From UBA11650 sp963997925 (lineage in GTDB: Bacteria; Chloroflexota; Dehalococcoidia; Lucifugimonadales; UBA3495), in NCBI GenBank assembly GCA_963997925.1, contig CAXEOX010000002.1, positions 1 to 64,000 on the forward strand: a stretch of DNA of 64,000 nucleotides. The letters run 5' to 3'. Under the pieces are notes generated by a model, which was not told where the DNA came from, made no database searches, and saw nothing but the letters and a program-made list of their open reading frames with translations. Position 1 is the first letter of the stretch. The number at the start of each line of letters is the position of its first letter. Below are positions 26,226 through 33,479 of this stretch, piece by piece. A program made the translations under genes and the position numbers.

Positions 26226-27170
26226 ATGGCCGATGTTTTTGGTACCGGTGAATTCCTTTACAGCCACGTCCCTGACTGGGAAAAACTGCCCGATGGCATG
26301 GCCTTCAAAGAGTGCCCCGGCGTGGCCGTGGACTCTCGAGACAACGTTTATGTCCTAACTCGCGGTGAACACCCCATCATCGTGTTCGACAAGGATGGAA
26401 ACTTCATCCGCACATTCGGCGAGGGCCATTTCAGTGAGAACCGCACCCATGGTCTCTACATCGCGCATGACGACTCTCTTCTGGTCGCCGACGACGGCAT
26501 CCACACCATACAGAAGTTCGGCCCGGAAGGCGACAAGCTGATGGAGATTGGTGAGAAGAACCATCCCGCCCCGGCATGGAGCGGCCAGCCGTTTAACCGA
26601 CCTACGTCCGCCGCCATCATGCCCAGCAACGGCGACGTCTACGTTTCCGACGGGTATGGCAACTCCCGCATCCATGTTTATTCCGGCTCCGGCGATTACA
26701 AGTTCTCCTGGGGCAGCCCCGGCATCGACGCCGGCCAGTTCATCCGCCCGCATAACATCGCCGTGGACAGCGACGACAAGGTCTACGTGGTAGACCGGGA
26801 AGCCCACCGCATCCAGATATTCGATGCCAGGGGCAACTTCCTAACTATGTGGAATAATATCCATCGCCCCGACTCCATGGTGCTGTGGAATGAACACATC
26901 TACGTCGGCGAACTGAACGGCATGGGCGGCGTTGACGAAGCCCCCGGACTGGGACACCGCGTCACCGTTTACGACTTGCAAGGCAACCGGGTCTGCATCT
27001 TCGGCAGCGAAGAAGAGGGAGAAGGCCCCGGCCAGTTCATAGCTCCCCATGGCATCGCCGTCGACTCCAAGGGCGACGTGTACGTAGCCGAAGTCTCCTT
27101 CACCATCCGCGGTTCCAAGATGGACCCGCCTAAGGTGCTGCGCAGCTTCTCCAAGTACGCAAGGCAGTAG
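26226..27170 (+). CDS. NHL-repeat beta-propeller protein (amidating-lyase-like)
   Basis: A 314-residue beta-propeller made of NHL-type repeats, for example CPGVAVDSRDNVYVLTRGEHPIIVFDKDGNFIRTFG, PHNIAVDSDDKVYVVDREAHRIQIFDARGNFL and APHGIAVDSKGDVYVAEVSF. Bacterial proteins of this shape are often called peptidyl-alpha-hydroxyglycine alpha-amidating lyase family, but that activity is not implied. No signal peptide is visible (MADVFGTGEFLYSHVPDWEKLP). GAGGTG lies upstream of ATG 26226. It is third in the plus-strand series that leads to the selenoprotein. Confidence 0.85.
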   Translation: MADVFGTGEFLYSHVPDWEKLPDGMAFKECPGVAVDSRDNVYVLTRGEHPIIVFDKDGNFIRTFGEGHFSENRTHGLYIAHDDSLLVADDGIHTIQKFGPEGDKLMEIGEKNHPAPAWSGQPFNRPTSAAIMPSNGDVYVSDGYGNSRIHVYSGSGDYKFSWGSPGIDAGQFIRPHNIAVDSDDKVYVVDREAHRIQIFDARGNFLTMWNNIHRPDSMVLWNEHIYVGELNGMGGVDEAPGLGHRVTVYDLQGNRVCIFGSEEEGEGPGQFIAPHGIAVDSKGDVYVAEVSFTIRGSKMDPPKVLRSFSKYARQ

Positions 27171-27202
27171 AAGGCGGGCGGTTAGCTGTTAACGCTTAGA
27201 CG

Positions 27203-27290
27203 CACCCCCATCCTAACCTTCCCCCATAAAGAGGGCGGGGACTAGTCTCCTCCCCGCTTGTGGCGGAGGATTAAGGTGGGGGAACCCCAC
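27203..27290. repeat. C-rich dispersed intergenic repeat, double unit
   Basis: Two units of opposite orientation: CACCCCCATCCTAACCTTCC, and after ACTAGTCT, GGCGGAGGATTAAGGTGGGG. Together they form a long imperfect hairpin. The rest of the gap (27171-27391) has a GCTGATAGCTAA repeat at 27342-27373. Confidence 0.7.
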
Positions 27291-27341
27291 GCTGGATCCA
27301 GGTAAAATCCACCAACCACCTTCTAAAACCGCCAGGTGACC

Positions 27342-27373
27342 TAAAAGCTGATAGCTAACCACTGACAGCTATC
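27342..27373. repeat. GCTGATAGC dispersed repeat
   Basis: AAAGCTGATAGCTAACCACT followed by GACAGCTATC, a short member of the family at 24311, 28503, 29380 and 41519. It sits just upstream of the Shine-Dalgarno of the next gene. Confidence 0.55.
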
Positions 27374-27391
27374 TTCCGGAGGAAAATCCAA

Positions 27392-28450
27392 TTGCAAGAC
27401 CTTGGTGACACAACCACCGTTGTTTGGAACGACGCTTTAGAAGCCATTGAACGCTGCTATGCATTGGGCTGGGGCGACGGGTTGCCATTGGTGCCGCCGA
27501 CGGCGGGCCGGGTGGCCGAGTTTCTGGAGTCGGCGGGTAAGTCTTCCGGGGAAGTCGTCGGGGAGATTCCCGAGCGGCGCCGAGAGATCACGGCGGGCAA
27601 AGTCGCCGCCAACGCCGTGATGGCTGGGTGCTTGCCGGAGTACATGCCGGTAGTGCTGGCTGCCACCGAAGCGATGCTGGCCCCGCCCTTCAATCTGGTA
27701 GGACCTTCTTCCAGCATGGGTGGATCCGCCGTGTTGGTCATCGTGAACGGACCGATCGCACAGAAGATTGGCGTCAATTCCCGCAACAACCTTTTCGGAC
27801 CGGGCAACCGGGCCAACGCAACTATCGGGCGAGCCGTTCGTCTGATATTGATGAACGCCTGCGCCGCGATTCCCGGCCTGTTCGACCGGAGCGTTATTGG
27901 CCACCCTGGAAAGTACACCTATTGCATCGCCGAGGCTGAAACCGAGACCCACTGGAACCCGTTGCATGTTGAACGGGGATTCAAACCGGAGCAGAGCGCC
28001 GTCACTGTGTTCGCCTCGGAAAGCCCCCGCCAGGTACGTTCTGTCGGTCGTCCTGAGGCCATCCTCCACTCCGTTGCCGACGCCGCGTCGTCCTTGGGCA
28101 CCAACATGTCCACGTCAGGGTCGGTGGGTAACCCGGAAGCAGGGGTACGGCAGGGTGAGATTGTGGTGACAGTTGCGGGCAACTCGGCCCTTTGGAAGGA
28201 CTGGACCAAGAAGCAGGTCAGGGACTTCCTCCACGAGAGGATCCGGCGGTCCGTAGCCGATTTGAAAAGAGCCCAAGTTTTCCCCGGCGATATCGAATCG
28301 GGCGACGAAGAGAGTTATATCTCGTTGATTCCCGAACCGGAAGATATATTGTTGGTCTTTGCCGGTGGCGAAGAGTCCAACATGTCGTCGGTGATTCCCA
28401 GTTGGGGGCCCAAGGTGGGGTCCACGGCGGTTACGAAGGAAGTTAAGTAG
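27392..28450 (+). CDS. Unknown 352-residue partner of the UGSC selenoprotein
   Basis: I do not recognise a named enzyme family. Motifs that look conserved are GWGDGLPLVPPTAGRVAEFL near residue 30, AANAVMAGCLPEYMPVVLAA at about 70-90, VNGPIAQKIGVNSRNNLFGPGNRANATIGRAVRLILMN at about 118-155 and GHPGKYTYCIAEAE at about 170-185. My recollection is that proteins with a W-x-DGLPLVPPT start often sit beside UGSC-type (seleno)proteins, and here the selenoprotein gene follows 99 bases later. TTG 27392 has GGAGGA eight bases upstream. It is soluble and full length with a normal stop. A joint function with the selenoprotein is likely but its nature is unknown. Confidence 0.8.
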   Translation: MQDLGDTTTVVWNDALEAIERCYALGWGDGLPLVPPTAGRVAEFLESAGKSSGEVVGEIPERRREITAGKVAANAVMAGCLPEYMPVVLAATEAMLAPPFNLVGPSSSMGGSAVLVIVNGPIAQKIGVNSRNNLFGPGNRANATIGRAVRLILMNACAAIPGLFDRSVIGHPGKYTYCIAEAETETHWNPLHVERGFKPEQSAVTVFASESPRQVRSVGRPEAILHSVADAASSLGTNMSTSGSVGNPEAGVRQGEIVVTVAGNSALWKDWTKKQVRDFLHERIRRSVADLKRAQVFPGDIESGDEESYISLIPEPEDILLVFAGGEESNMSSVIPSWGPKVGSTAVTKEVK

Positions 28451-28500
28451 CAGGGGGAAATCCCCGAAATCCCCCCAACCCCCCTTTACGAAAGGGGGCT
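28451..28500. repeat. CCCCCTTTACGAAAGGGGG repeat (copy 1)
   Basis: A near-perfect hairpin CCCCCTTTACGAAAGGGGG preceded by GGGGGAAATCCCCGAAATCC. A second copy with the same core is at 42459-42494. It lies between the 352-residue gene and the selenoprotein gene and might attenuate transcription. Confidence 0.7.
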
Positions 28501-28502
28501 TC

Positions 28503-28535
28503 GATGTTGATAGCTGACGGCTTAATGCTGAGAGC
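28503..28535. repeat. GCTGA/TAGCTGA dispersed repeat
   Basis: TTGATAGCTGACGGCTTAAT and GCTGAGAGC, a short member of the family at 24311 and 41519, directly upstream of the selenoprotein ribosome-binding site. Confidence 0.5.
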
Positions 28536-28549
28536 GTATGGAGGTTTTG

Positions 28550-29092
28550 ATGACTCAGAAGAACGAGTATGTTTTGGTTAATCCCACCACACAGGCCATC
28601 GTCGCGCCTTTCGATGGGGCTCCCCGGTTGCCCACCGTTGCGGGAATCCGGTTGGGCATCATCGACGACAGTAAGCGGAACGCCGACGTTCTGTTGCAGG
28701 AATTGGCCGAGGTTCTGCGAACCCGCTATGAGATTGCCGACGTGCAATGGCATCGCAAGCCCAGCGCATCCAGGGCTGCCGATCCAGCGGCGATAAAGGA
28801 GTTAGCTGCATCTTGCGATGCAGTGGTCATTGCCATCGGGGATTGAGGGTCCTGCAGTGCGTGCAGTGTGCACGACGGGATCCACGTGGAGAACGCCGGT
28901 ATACCATCGGCTACCATCTGTACCGACCGGTTCATCCCCACCGCCCGGGGAATGGCCAAGATGTGGGGCTCGGAAGACTACCCCACCATATTCACCCAGC
29001 ATCCCATCGAGAATATGACCAGGGAGCAGCTACGCCAGCGGGCCGAAGAACTGGCCCCTCAAGTGGTTGGCGTCTTGGTCGGCGGGCAGTAG
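28550..29092 (+). CDS. UGSC-family selenoprotein (UGA = Sec99)
   Basis: A 180-residue protein read through an in-frame TGA at 28844-28846. The first part ends in a strand-like VVIAIGD. The TGA follows, and the same frame continues GSCSACSVHDGIHVENAGIP and TICTDRFIPTARGMAK to TAG at 29092, giving Sec99-Gly-Ser-Cys102-Ser-Ala-Cys105. That U-G-S-C motif defines UGSC (seleno)proteins, a family I recall from marine metagenomes with no known function. Sec99 and Cys102 can form a selenenylsulphide redox pair. A SECIS-like hairpin starts right after the UGA. ATG 28550 has GGAGG five bases upstream. A random nonsense mutation is unlikely given the motif and the hairpin. Selenocysteine machinery must lie outside the window. 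Confidence 0.9.
28847..28883 (+). promoter_or_regulatory. Bacterial SECIS element
   Basis: Immediately after the UGA codon, GGGUCC (28847-28852) can pair with GGAUCC (28878-28883), including one G-U pair. An apical stem CGUGC/GCACG (28860-28864 with 28870-28874) carries the loop AGUGU. The loop G-U lies about 20 bases past the UGA, the distance at which bacterial SelB recognises a hairpin loop. Pairing was judged by eye and no folding energy was computed. Confidence 0.75.
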
Positions 29093-29100
29093 CCCATTAG

Positions 29101-29170
29101 AAAAGCCACGGAGACACAGAGAACACGGAGTAAGTAATCTAGAAAATCTCCGTGGCCTCTGTGTTTCTGG
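29101..29170. repeat. CACAGAG-type inverted repeat (copy 2)
   Basis: Arms CCACGGAGACACAGAGAACA and CTCCGTGGCCTCTGTGTTTC enclose an AT-rich loop. Same family as 9510-9582. It follows the selenoprotein stop and may serve as a bidirectional terminator between it and the convergent Trm112 gene. Confidence 0.7.
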
Positions 29171-29179
29171 GGCAGCCGC

Positions 29180-29362
29180 CTACTCCCTCATCGCCGGCGG
29201 TAGCAGGTTGGGGATGGAGTCTTCGATGGGGTATATCTCGTCGCACTTATGGCAGACTAGAGAGCCCTGAATCACCTCGTCTCCTTCTTCCGTTTCCACC
29301 TTCAGTTCCAGTTCGCTCTTGCAAACCGGACAGGCCAGGATGTCCATCAGTTCCTTTTTCAA
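29180..29362 (-). CDS. Trm112 family protein
   Basis: A 60-residue zinc-ribbon-like protein: MKKELMDILACPVCKSELEL with CPVC, then LVCHKCDEIYPIEDSIPNLLP with CHKC. Four cysteines form the expected metal site. Eukaryotic and archaeal Trm112 activates methyltransferases; the bacterial short form is widespread and its partners are poorly known. It is full length, and GGAGG lies a few bases before ATG 29362. Confidence 0.93.
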   Translation of the reverse strand: MKKELMDILACPVCKSELELKVETEEGDEVIQGSLVCHKCDEIYPIEDSIPNLLPPAMRE

Positions 29363-29417
29363 ATGTCCTCCAATAAGTATTCAGCGTACAGCCTTTAACT
29401 GTCAGCTTTTTCTATCT

Positions 29418-29903
29418 CTAGCTACGCAAGGCATTCTCAAATATGGCGTTGAGAATGTCCGACAATCCCAAGACTATCACACCGTAAATCAACAATGCTC
29501 CAGTGCCGGTGAGCCGGTCCTTGATTCTGCTCAAACGACCGTCTGCGATCCCCTCGTCATCAGGGTAAACCCGGGGTCGCAGGAAACGCACGACGTAGAA
29601 CATGTACAAGGCCAGGACAATCTTAACAACCAGTACCGCCACATAGAAAGCCGTTACGGCGGTGTCGGTGAGCCGGGTTGCTGAAAGCACGATGCCCGTG
29701 ATCAACAGCACCCCGATGGCCGTGTTCACCAGGCTGCGAAATTCCTCCCCTATTGACCGGCGAGTTGTGCCACCGTTGGCGCCGGTTCGTCCCAGCGCGG
29801 GCCGCAAAACCATAAGCCAGAACATCCCTCCGCCGACCCAGGCGACGGCGGCTAAGAGGTGGAACCAGCGGATGGTCGTGATTATCCAATCTAGGACGCC
29901 CAT
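29418..29903 (-). CDS. CopD-like membrane protein
   Basis: A 161-residue membrane protein with about four hydrophobic helices. The start WIITTIRWFHLLAAVAWVGGGMFWLMVLRPAL matches the CopD/copper-resistance-D-like pattern (His in the first helix and W-x-GG). Helices near 68-90 and 95-115 and a last one in LLIYGVIVLGLSDI complete it. I place the start at ATG 29903. The frame is open 47 codons further, but that part is translation of the dispersed repeat at 29934-30030 and not protein. Copper or another transport role is only suggested by family. Confidence 0.75.
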   Translation of the reverse strand: MGVLDWIITTIRWFHLLAAVAWVGGGMFWLMVLRPALGRTGANGGTTRRSIGEEFRSLVNTAIGVLLITGIVLSATRLTDTAVTAFYVAVLVVKIVLALYMFYVVRFLRPRVYPDDEGIADGRLSRIKDRLTGTGALLIYGVIVLGLSDILNAIFENALRS

Positions 29904-29933
29904 GGTTATGCGTGAGTAAGCTCCTACGAATGA

Positions 29934-30030
29934 TGGTTCGACAAGCCTGTCCTGAGCACAGTCGACGGGCTCGCCACGAACGATGCTTTCCACGGTCTCC
30001 GTTCGTCCCGAACTTGTCGAAGGACCCACC
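29934..30030. repeat. TTCGACAAGCCTGTCC...hairpin repeat (copy 2)
   Basis: GGTTCGACAAGCCTGTCCTG, CTCGCCACGAACGATG and CCGTTCGTCCCGAACTTGTC form an imperfect inverted repeat related to 22853-22920. It makes the upstream extension of the CopD-like reading frame. Confidence 0.65.
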
Positions 30031-30047
30031 GCGACGATTGCCAAAAC

Positions 30048-30602
30048 TTAAAACAGATCAAGGACCAGCTCGGTCAACTTTTCTGCGTCCAGTGTGCTTA
30101 TTTCTGTCCTGACCAACCTTCCAGACTTGTCTATGAAAATCGTCGTTGGGAAGTAAGCCAACTTGTAATCCAAAGTGATTTGGGCCCCAGTGTCGGTGGC
30201 GAACCTGTAGGTCAGCCCCAGCTCTTCGACGAAATCTTTGGCGTCCTGCTCGGTATCGAAGCCTTGGGGAACGAACAGCCCCAAGAACAGCACGTCTTCA
30301 TCCTTAACCTGCTGCCAGGATTTCTCGAAGTCTGGCATCTCTGCCCGGCAAGGTGGACAGGACGGGAACCAAAAATTGAGCACCACCGCCCTCTGGCCGA
30401 TCTGATCGGAAAGACGGAAACTTGTGCCGTCGAACAGGTTCACCTGGAAATCCGACGCTGGTTCTGGCGTCGCATCCCCGCCGATGCATGACGCCAGCAC
30501 AAGTATCATCAGACAGAATGGCGTCAAAATAACAAGCTTGGTGCCCGGGCGGAGACGCGGGGAATGGGCCGGGGAAACCTGTGGGGAAGAGTTAGCCACC
30601 AT
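30048..30602 (-). CDS. TlpA-family thioredoxin-like lipoprotein
   Basis: A membrane-anchored redoxin. A basic N-terminus precedes a hydrophobic segment ending in a lipobox LASC (VLASCIGGD). The TlpA/AhpC-TSA fold follows: VNLFDGTSFRLSD, the redox site WFPSCPPCRAEMPDF (CPPC), LGLFVPQGFDTEQDAKDFVEELGL and the cis-proline region FPTTIFIDKSGRLV. It would act outside the membrane, exchanging disulphides, for instance in cytochrome maturation. I favour ATG 30602 (MVANSSPQVSPAH), but ATG 30641 is also possible. A CopD-like gene follows 144 bases downstream on the same strand. Confidence 0.88.
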   Translation of the reverse strand: MVANSSPQVSPAHSPRLRPGTKLVILTPFCLMILVLASCIGGDATPEPASDFQVNLFDGTSFRLSDQIGQRAVVLNFWFPSCPPCRAEMPDFEKSWQQVKDEDVLFLGLFVPQGFDTEQDAKDFVEELGLTYRFATDTGAQITLDYKLAYFPTTIFIDKSGRLVRTEISTLDAEKLTELVLDLF

Positions 30603-30722
30603 GCTTCTAGTTATTCTATAGAGGTGGCATGGGTGGGTCAATCTAGTAGGTCGGGATGTGTTGTTTGATTAACGTTGCAGCCGCGAATAAACTGACCGAA
30701 GAGTAAATGCAATGCCACGCCC

Positions 30723-30750
30723 GTAGGGGCGCACGGCCGTGCGCCCCTAC
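30723..30750. repeat. Perfect 28-bp palindrome upstream of SDR
   Basis: The centre GCACGGCCGTGC is extended on both sides (GTAGGGG... and ...CCCCTAC) to a perfect 28-base palindrome. A related palindrome is at 31540-31561, so the two bracket one SDR gene. Confidence 0.8.
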
Positions 30751-30785
30751 CAACCCAAGACAAACTGTTCCAAGGAGAAACGAAA

Positions 30786-31535
30786 ATGCGGCTGGAAAAC
30801 AAGGTTGCTTTGATCAGCGGCGGCGCCAGGGGAATGGGCGCCGTTGAGGCTAAACTTTTCACTACCGAAGGGGCGAAAGTCGTTATTGGGGACGTGTTGG
30901 AGGAGGATGGCCGACGCACCGAAGCCGAGATAAACGAAGCGGGAGGGGAGTGCCTCTTCGTCCCGCTGGACGTTACCAATGAAGCTGCTTGGCAAGACGC
31001 GGTCCAGGCCGCCGTGAGACGGTTCGGCAAGTTGGATATCCTGGTGAATAACGCCGGCATCTACCGGACCGAGCGGGTGGAGGAAGTGAGCGAGGAGCTA
31101 TGGGATCTCGTGATGGGAATCAACGCCAAGGGCGTTTTTCTGGGAACAAAGCACGCCATCCCCGAGATGCGAAACGCTGGGGGCGGCTCCATAGTTAACA
31201 TCTCATCGGTGGCGGGGTTGGTTGGCGACCACATTTCTGCGGCCTACGCATCGTCGAAGGGTGCGGTGCGGCTACTAACCAAGTCGACGGCTATCCAGTA
31301 TGCCAAGGAAGGGATACGCTGCAACTCGGTCCATCCCGGCACCATCGAAACCCCGATGACGGCCGACATGCTGGTGGACCCACAATACCGCCAGGACCGG
31401 ATGGAAAGAACTCCCTTACAACGCTTGGGGACCGCCCAAGACGTGGCCTACGGAGTTCTCTACCTGGCCTCGGACGAGTCTTCCTTCGTCACCGGCAGCG
31501 AGTTGGTGATAGACGGTGGGAGGATAGCGCAGTAG
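30786..31535 (+). CDS. SDR family oxidoreductase
   Basis: A 249-residue classical short-chain dehydrogenase/reductase. The cofactor site is ALISGGARGMGAVEAKLF (TGxxxGxG variant SGGARGMG), with NNAG in DILVNNAGIYR. The catalytic set is Ser in NISSVAGL and Tyr-x-x-x-Lys in AAYASSKGA, and the last strand GSELVIDGGRIAQ is usual. AAGGAG precedes ATG 30786. The substrate is unknown. The gene stands alone between two palindromic repeats. Confidence 0.93.
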   Translation: MRLENKVALISGGARGMGAVEAKLFTTEGAKVVIGDVLEEDGRRTEAEINEAGGECLFVPLDVTNEAAWQDAVQAAVRRFGKLDILVNNAGIYRTERVEEVSEELWDLVMGINAKGVFLGTKHAIPEMRNAGGGSIVNISSVAGLVGDHISAAYASSKGAVRLLTKSTAIQYAKEGIRCNSVHPGTIETPMTADMLVDPQYRQDRMERTPLQRLGTAQDVAYGVLYLASDESSFVTGSELVIDGGRIAQ

Positions 31536-31539
31536 CGTG

Positions 31540-31561
31540 GGGGCACGGCTAGCCGTGCCCC
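31540..31561. repeat. 22-bp palindrome after SDR gene
   Basis: GGGGCACGGCTAGCCGTGCC plus the closing CC is a perfect palindrome that starts five bases after the SDR stop. It is of the same type as 30723-30750. It could act as a terminator hairpin, though no T run follows. Confidence 0.75.
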
Positions 31562-31577
31562 TACCGGATCGAAGTTG

Positions 31578-33335
31578 CTACCGCCCCATCGCGTATCCGT
31601 CCCGCCGGAGATCAGCGCCGGCGGATAGGGTGCCCCGCTCCCGGTCCACTTTGATGGCGCTTAGACTTCCCATCCGTGCAGTCCAATCGTCCCATACTTC
31701 TACCTTGTGGCCGCGCCGGTTCAACTCCGCGACCGTTGATGGGTCGATTCGGCCCTCGACTCCCACCAATCCTGGGTGGTAGGCATGGGGCCAGAAGGAG
31801 TTGGGGAAGCTCCAAGCGGAGACGCGAGGCGCTTCGATGGCTTGCTGGGGGTCCATGCCAAACTCGGCTACGTTCAGGAACAATTGCACCATAGACTGGC
31901 ACTGTACGTCGCCGCCCGGCGTTCCAAATGGCATCAATACCTGACCGTCGCGCATCGCCAAAGCAGGATTGGGGGTTAGCCTGGGCCGCTTGCCAGGAGC
32001 CACGGAGCAGGGGTGATCCGCGTCCAGCCAGCTTTGGGAGCCTCGGGGCGAGATAACAAATCCCAGCCCGGTGGCTACCGGAGCGCCGCCGATACCGTCG
32101 CTGGGAGTGGCGGAGAAAGCGTTGCCTTGGCGGTCGACCACGGAGATGTAGCTTGTGTCGGCTTCCAGTCTGCCGCCCACCGGCTCCGGCTTGGCCGCGC
32201 CTCGTCCCGCCGGTCTACCGCTCTGGTGACGCCAAGGGTCGCCCGGTTCAGGCATCTCGGGTGTTGCCCGGTTAGGGTCGATGGCCCGGCGACGCTCATC
32301 GGCAAAGGCCTTGGATGTCAGGCCCTCCATGGGAACGTCAATGAAATCCGGATCGCCGTAGAAATGATGCCGGTCGGCGAAGGACAGCTTCAGGGCTTCT
32401 AGGACGGTGTGGATGTAGTCAACGCTGTTGTGGCCCATGGCCTGCAAGTCGCAGCCTTCCAGAATCTGAAGGGCTTCGATGGAAACTGGACCCTGGCACC
32501 AGGGGCCGCAGGTGTATACGTCGATGCCTTTGTAGCTGCCGGCCGCGGGTTTATCCACACCCACGTGGAAGGCAGCCAGGTCCTCCATGGTGAGAAGACC
32601 GCCTTGGTCCTGAACGAACCGGACCATCTCCTCGGCAATCTCGCCGTGGTAGAAGAAGTCCCGTGCTGCCCGGAGAGCCTTGTCCCGGCCCCCGGAAAGG
32701 TTGTCCCGCTCGACTTGGATCAGACGGCGGAAAGTCCCGGCCAGTTCCTTCTGGACCAGAAGTGCTCCCGTCTCCAACACCTTTCCGCCGGGGAAAAACA
32801 CGTCCCGGGTGGACTGCCATTTCTGGTTGTCCCCGTCGTAGTGCTCCAGGCCGCCACCGGCGCCAATCAAAGCACGGTGCAATGTGTCGGGTATCGGGAA
32901 TCCGCCCTCGGCCAACTCCAGAGCCGGAGTTACAACCTGCTCGAAGGTCATGGTGCCGTATAGCTTCAGGGCCGTTAGCCAGCCGTCCGCCGCTGCGGGT
33001 GTCACGGTGCGGAGAACGCCCACCGGTATCTCTCCGCCGCAGTTCTGGTTGAAGTAGTCGATGCTTGCGGCGGCGGGCCACCGGCCCAAGCCGCTAATCT
33101 CCACGGTGTCTTGCTTCTGGGCGTCGTGGATGATTATCGGAGCGACGCCGCCAAAGCTGGTGTACTGGGGCAGAACGACGTTGATGACGATACCCGCAGC
33201 CACTCCGGCGTCGGTGGCGTTGCCACCCTGTTCCAGGATGCGGTATCCCGCCGCCGTGGCCAGGTAGTGACCGGTCGACACCATGTGAGTGGTTCCGGTG
33301 ATTAAAGGCCTATAAGTTCTTATTCCTGTCGCCAC
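31578..33335 (-). CDS. Gamma-glutamyltransferase family protein
   Basis: A 585-residue Ntn-hydrolase proenzyme. N-terminal motifs include ATAAGYRILEQGGNATDAGVAAG and YTSFGGVAPIIIHD. The self-cleavage point is the Thr in LEADTSYISVVDRQGNAFS, giving large and small subunits of about 400 and 185 residues. The C-terminal GTPGGDVQCQSMVQLFLNVAEFGMDPQQAIEAPR matches the small subunit. No signal peptide is evident. Substrates could be glutathione-like gamma-glutamyl compounds or related amides. ATG 33335 has GGAGG-like bases upstream. It is full length. Confidence 0.92.
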   Translation of the reverse strand: MATGIRTYRPLITGTTHMVSTGHYLATAAGYRILEQGGNATDAGVAAGIVINVVLPQYTSFGGVAPIIIHDAQKQDTVEISGLGRWPAAASIDYFNQNCGGEIPVGVLRTVTPAAADGWLTALKLYGTMTFEQVVTPALELAEGGFPIPDTLHRALIGAGGGLEHYDGDNQKWQSTRDVFFPGGKVLETGALLVQKELAGTFRRLIQVERDNLSGGRDKALRAARDFFYHGEIAEEMVRFVQDQGGLLTMEDLAAFHVGVDKPAAGSYKGIDVYTCGPWCQGPVSIEALQILEGCDLQAMGHNSVDYIHTVLEALKLSFADRHHFYGDPDFIDVPMEGLTSKAFADERRRAIDPNRATPEMPEPGDPWRHQSGRPAGRGAAKPEPVGGRLEADTSYISVVDRQGNAFSATPSDGIGGAPVATGLGFVISPRGSQSWLDADHPCSVAPGKRPRLTPNPALAMRDGQVLMPFGTPGGDVQCQSMVQLFLNVAEFGMDPQQAIEAPRVSAWSFPNSFWPHAYHPGLVGVEGRIDPSTVAELNRRGHKVEVWDDWTARMGSLSAIKVDRERGTLSAGADLRRDGYAMGR

Positions 33336-33479
33336 GTTCTACCTCCTGTTTCCCATCGCCGACGCTGAAGAGCAGTTTCGTTCTGGACTGCCTGTCTGTG
33401 CGGCTTGTATCCCGGCGAACTGGGTTGGAGGTATGTTAGCGGCGGGCTGATACCGGTGTCAATCGGCGGTTATGCAAGC

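Noticed and set aside
28844..28846. TGA as an ordinary nonsense mutation
   Set aside because: The U-G-S-C motif, continuous coding after it, a SECIS-like hairpin and a normal stop at 29092 all favour Sec.
29904..30044. Long start of the CopD-like gene
   Set aside because: Those 47 codons are a translation of a dispersed hairpin repeat. Helix-like sequence begins at ATG 29903.
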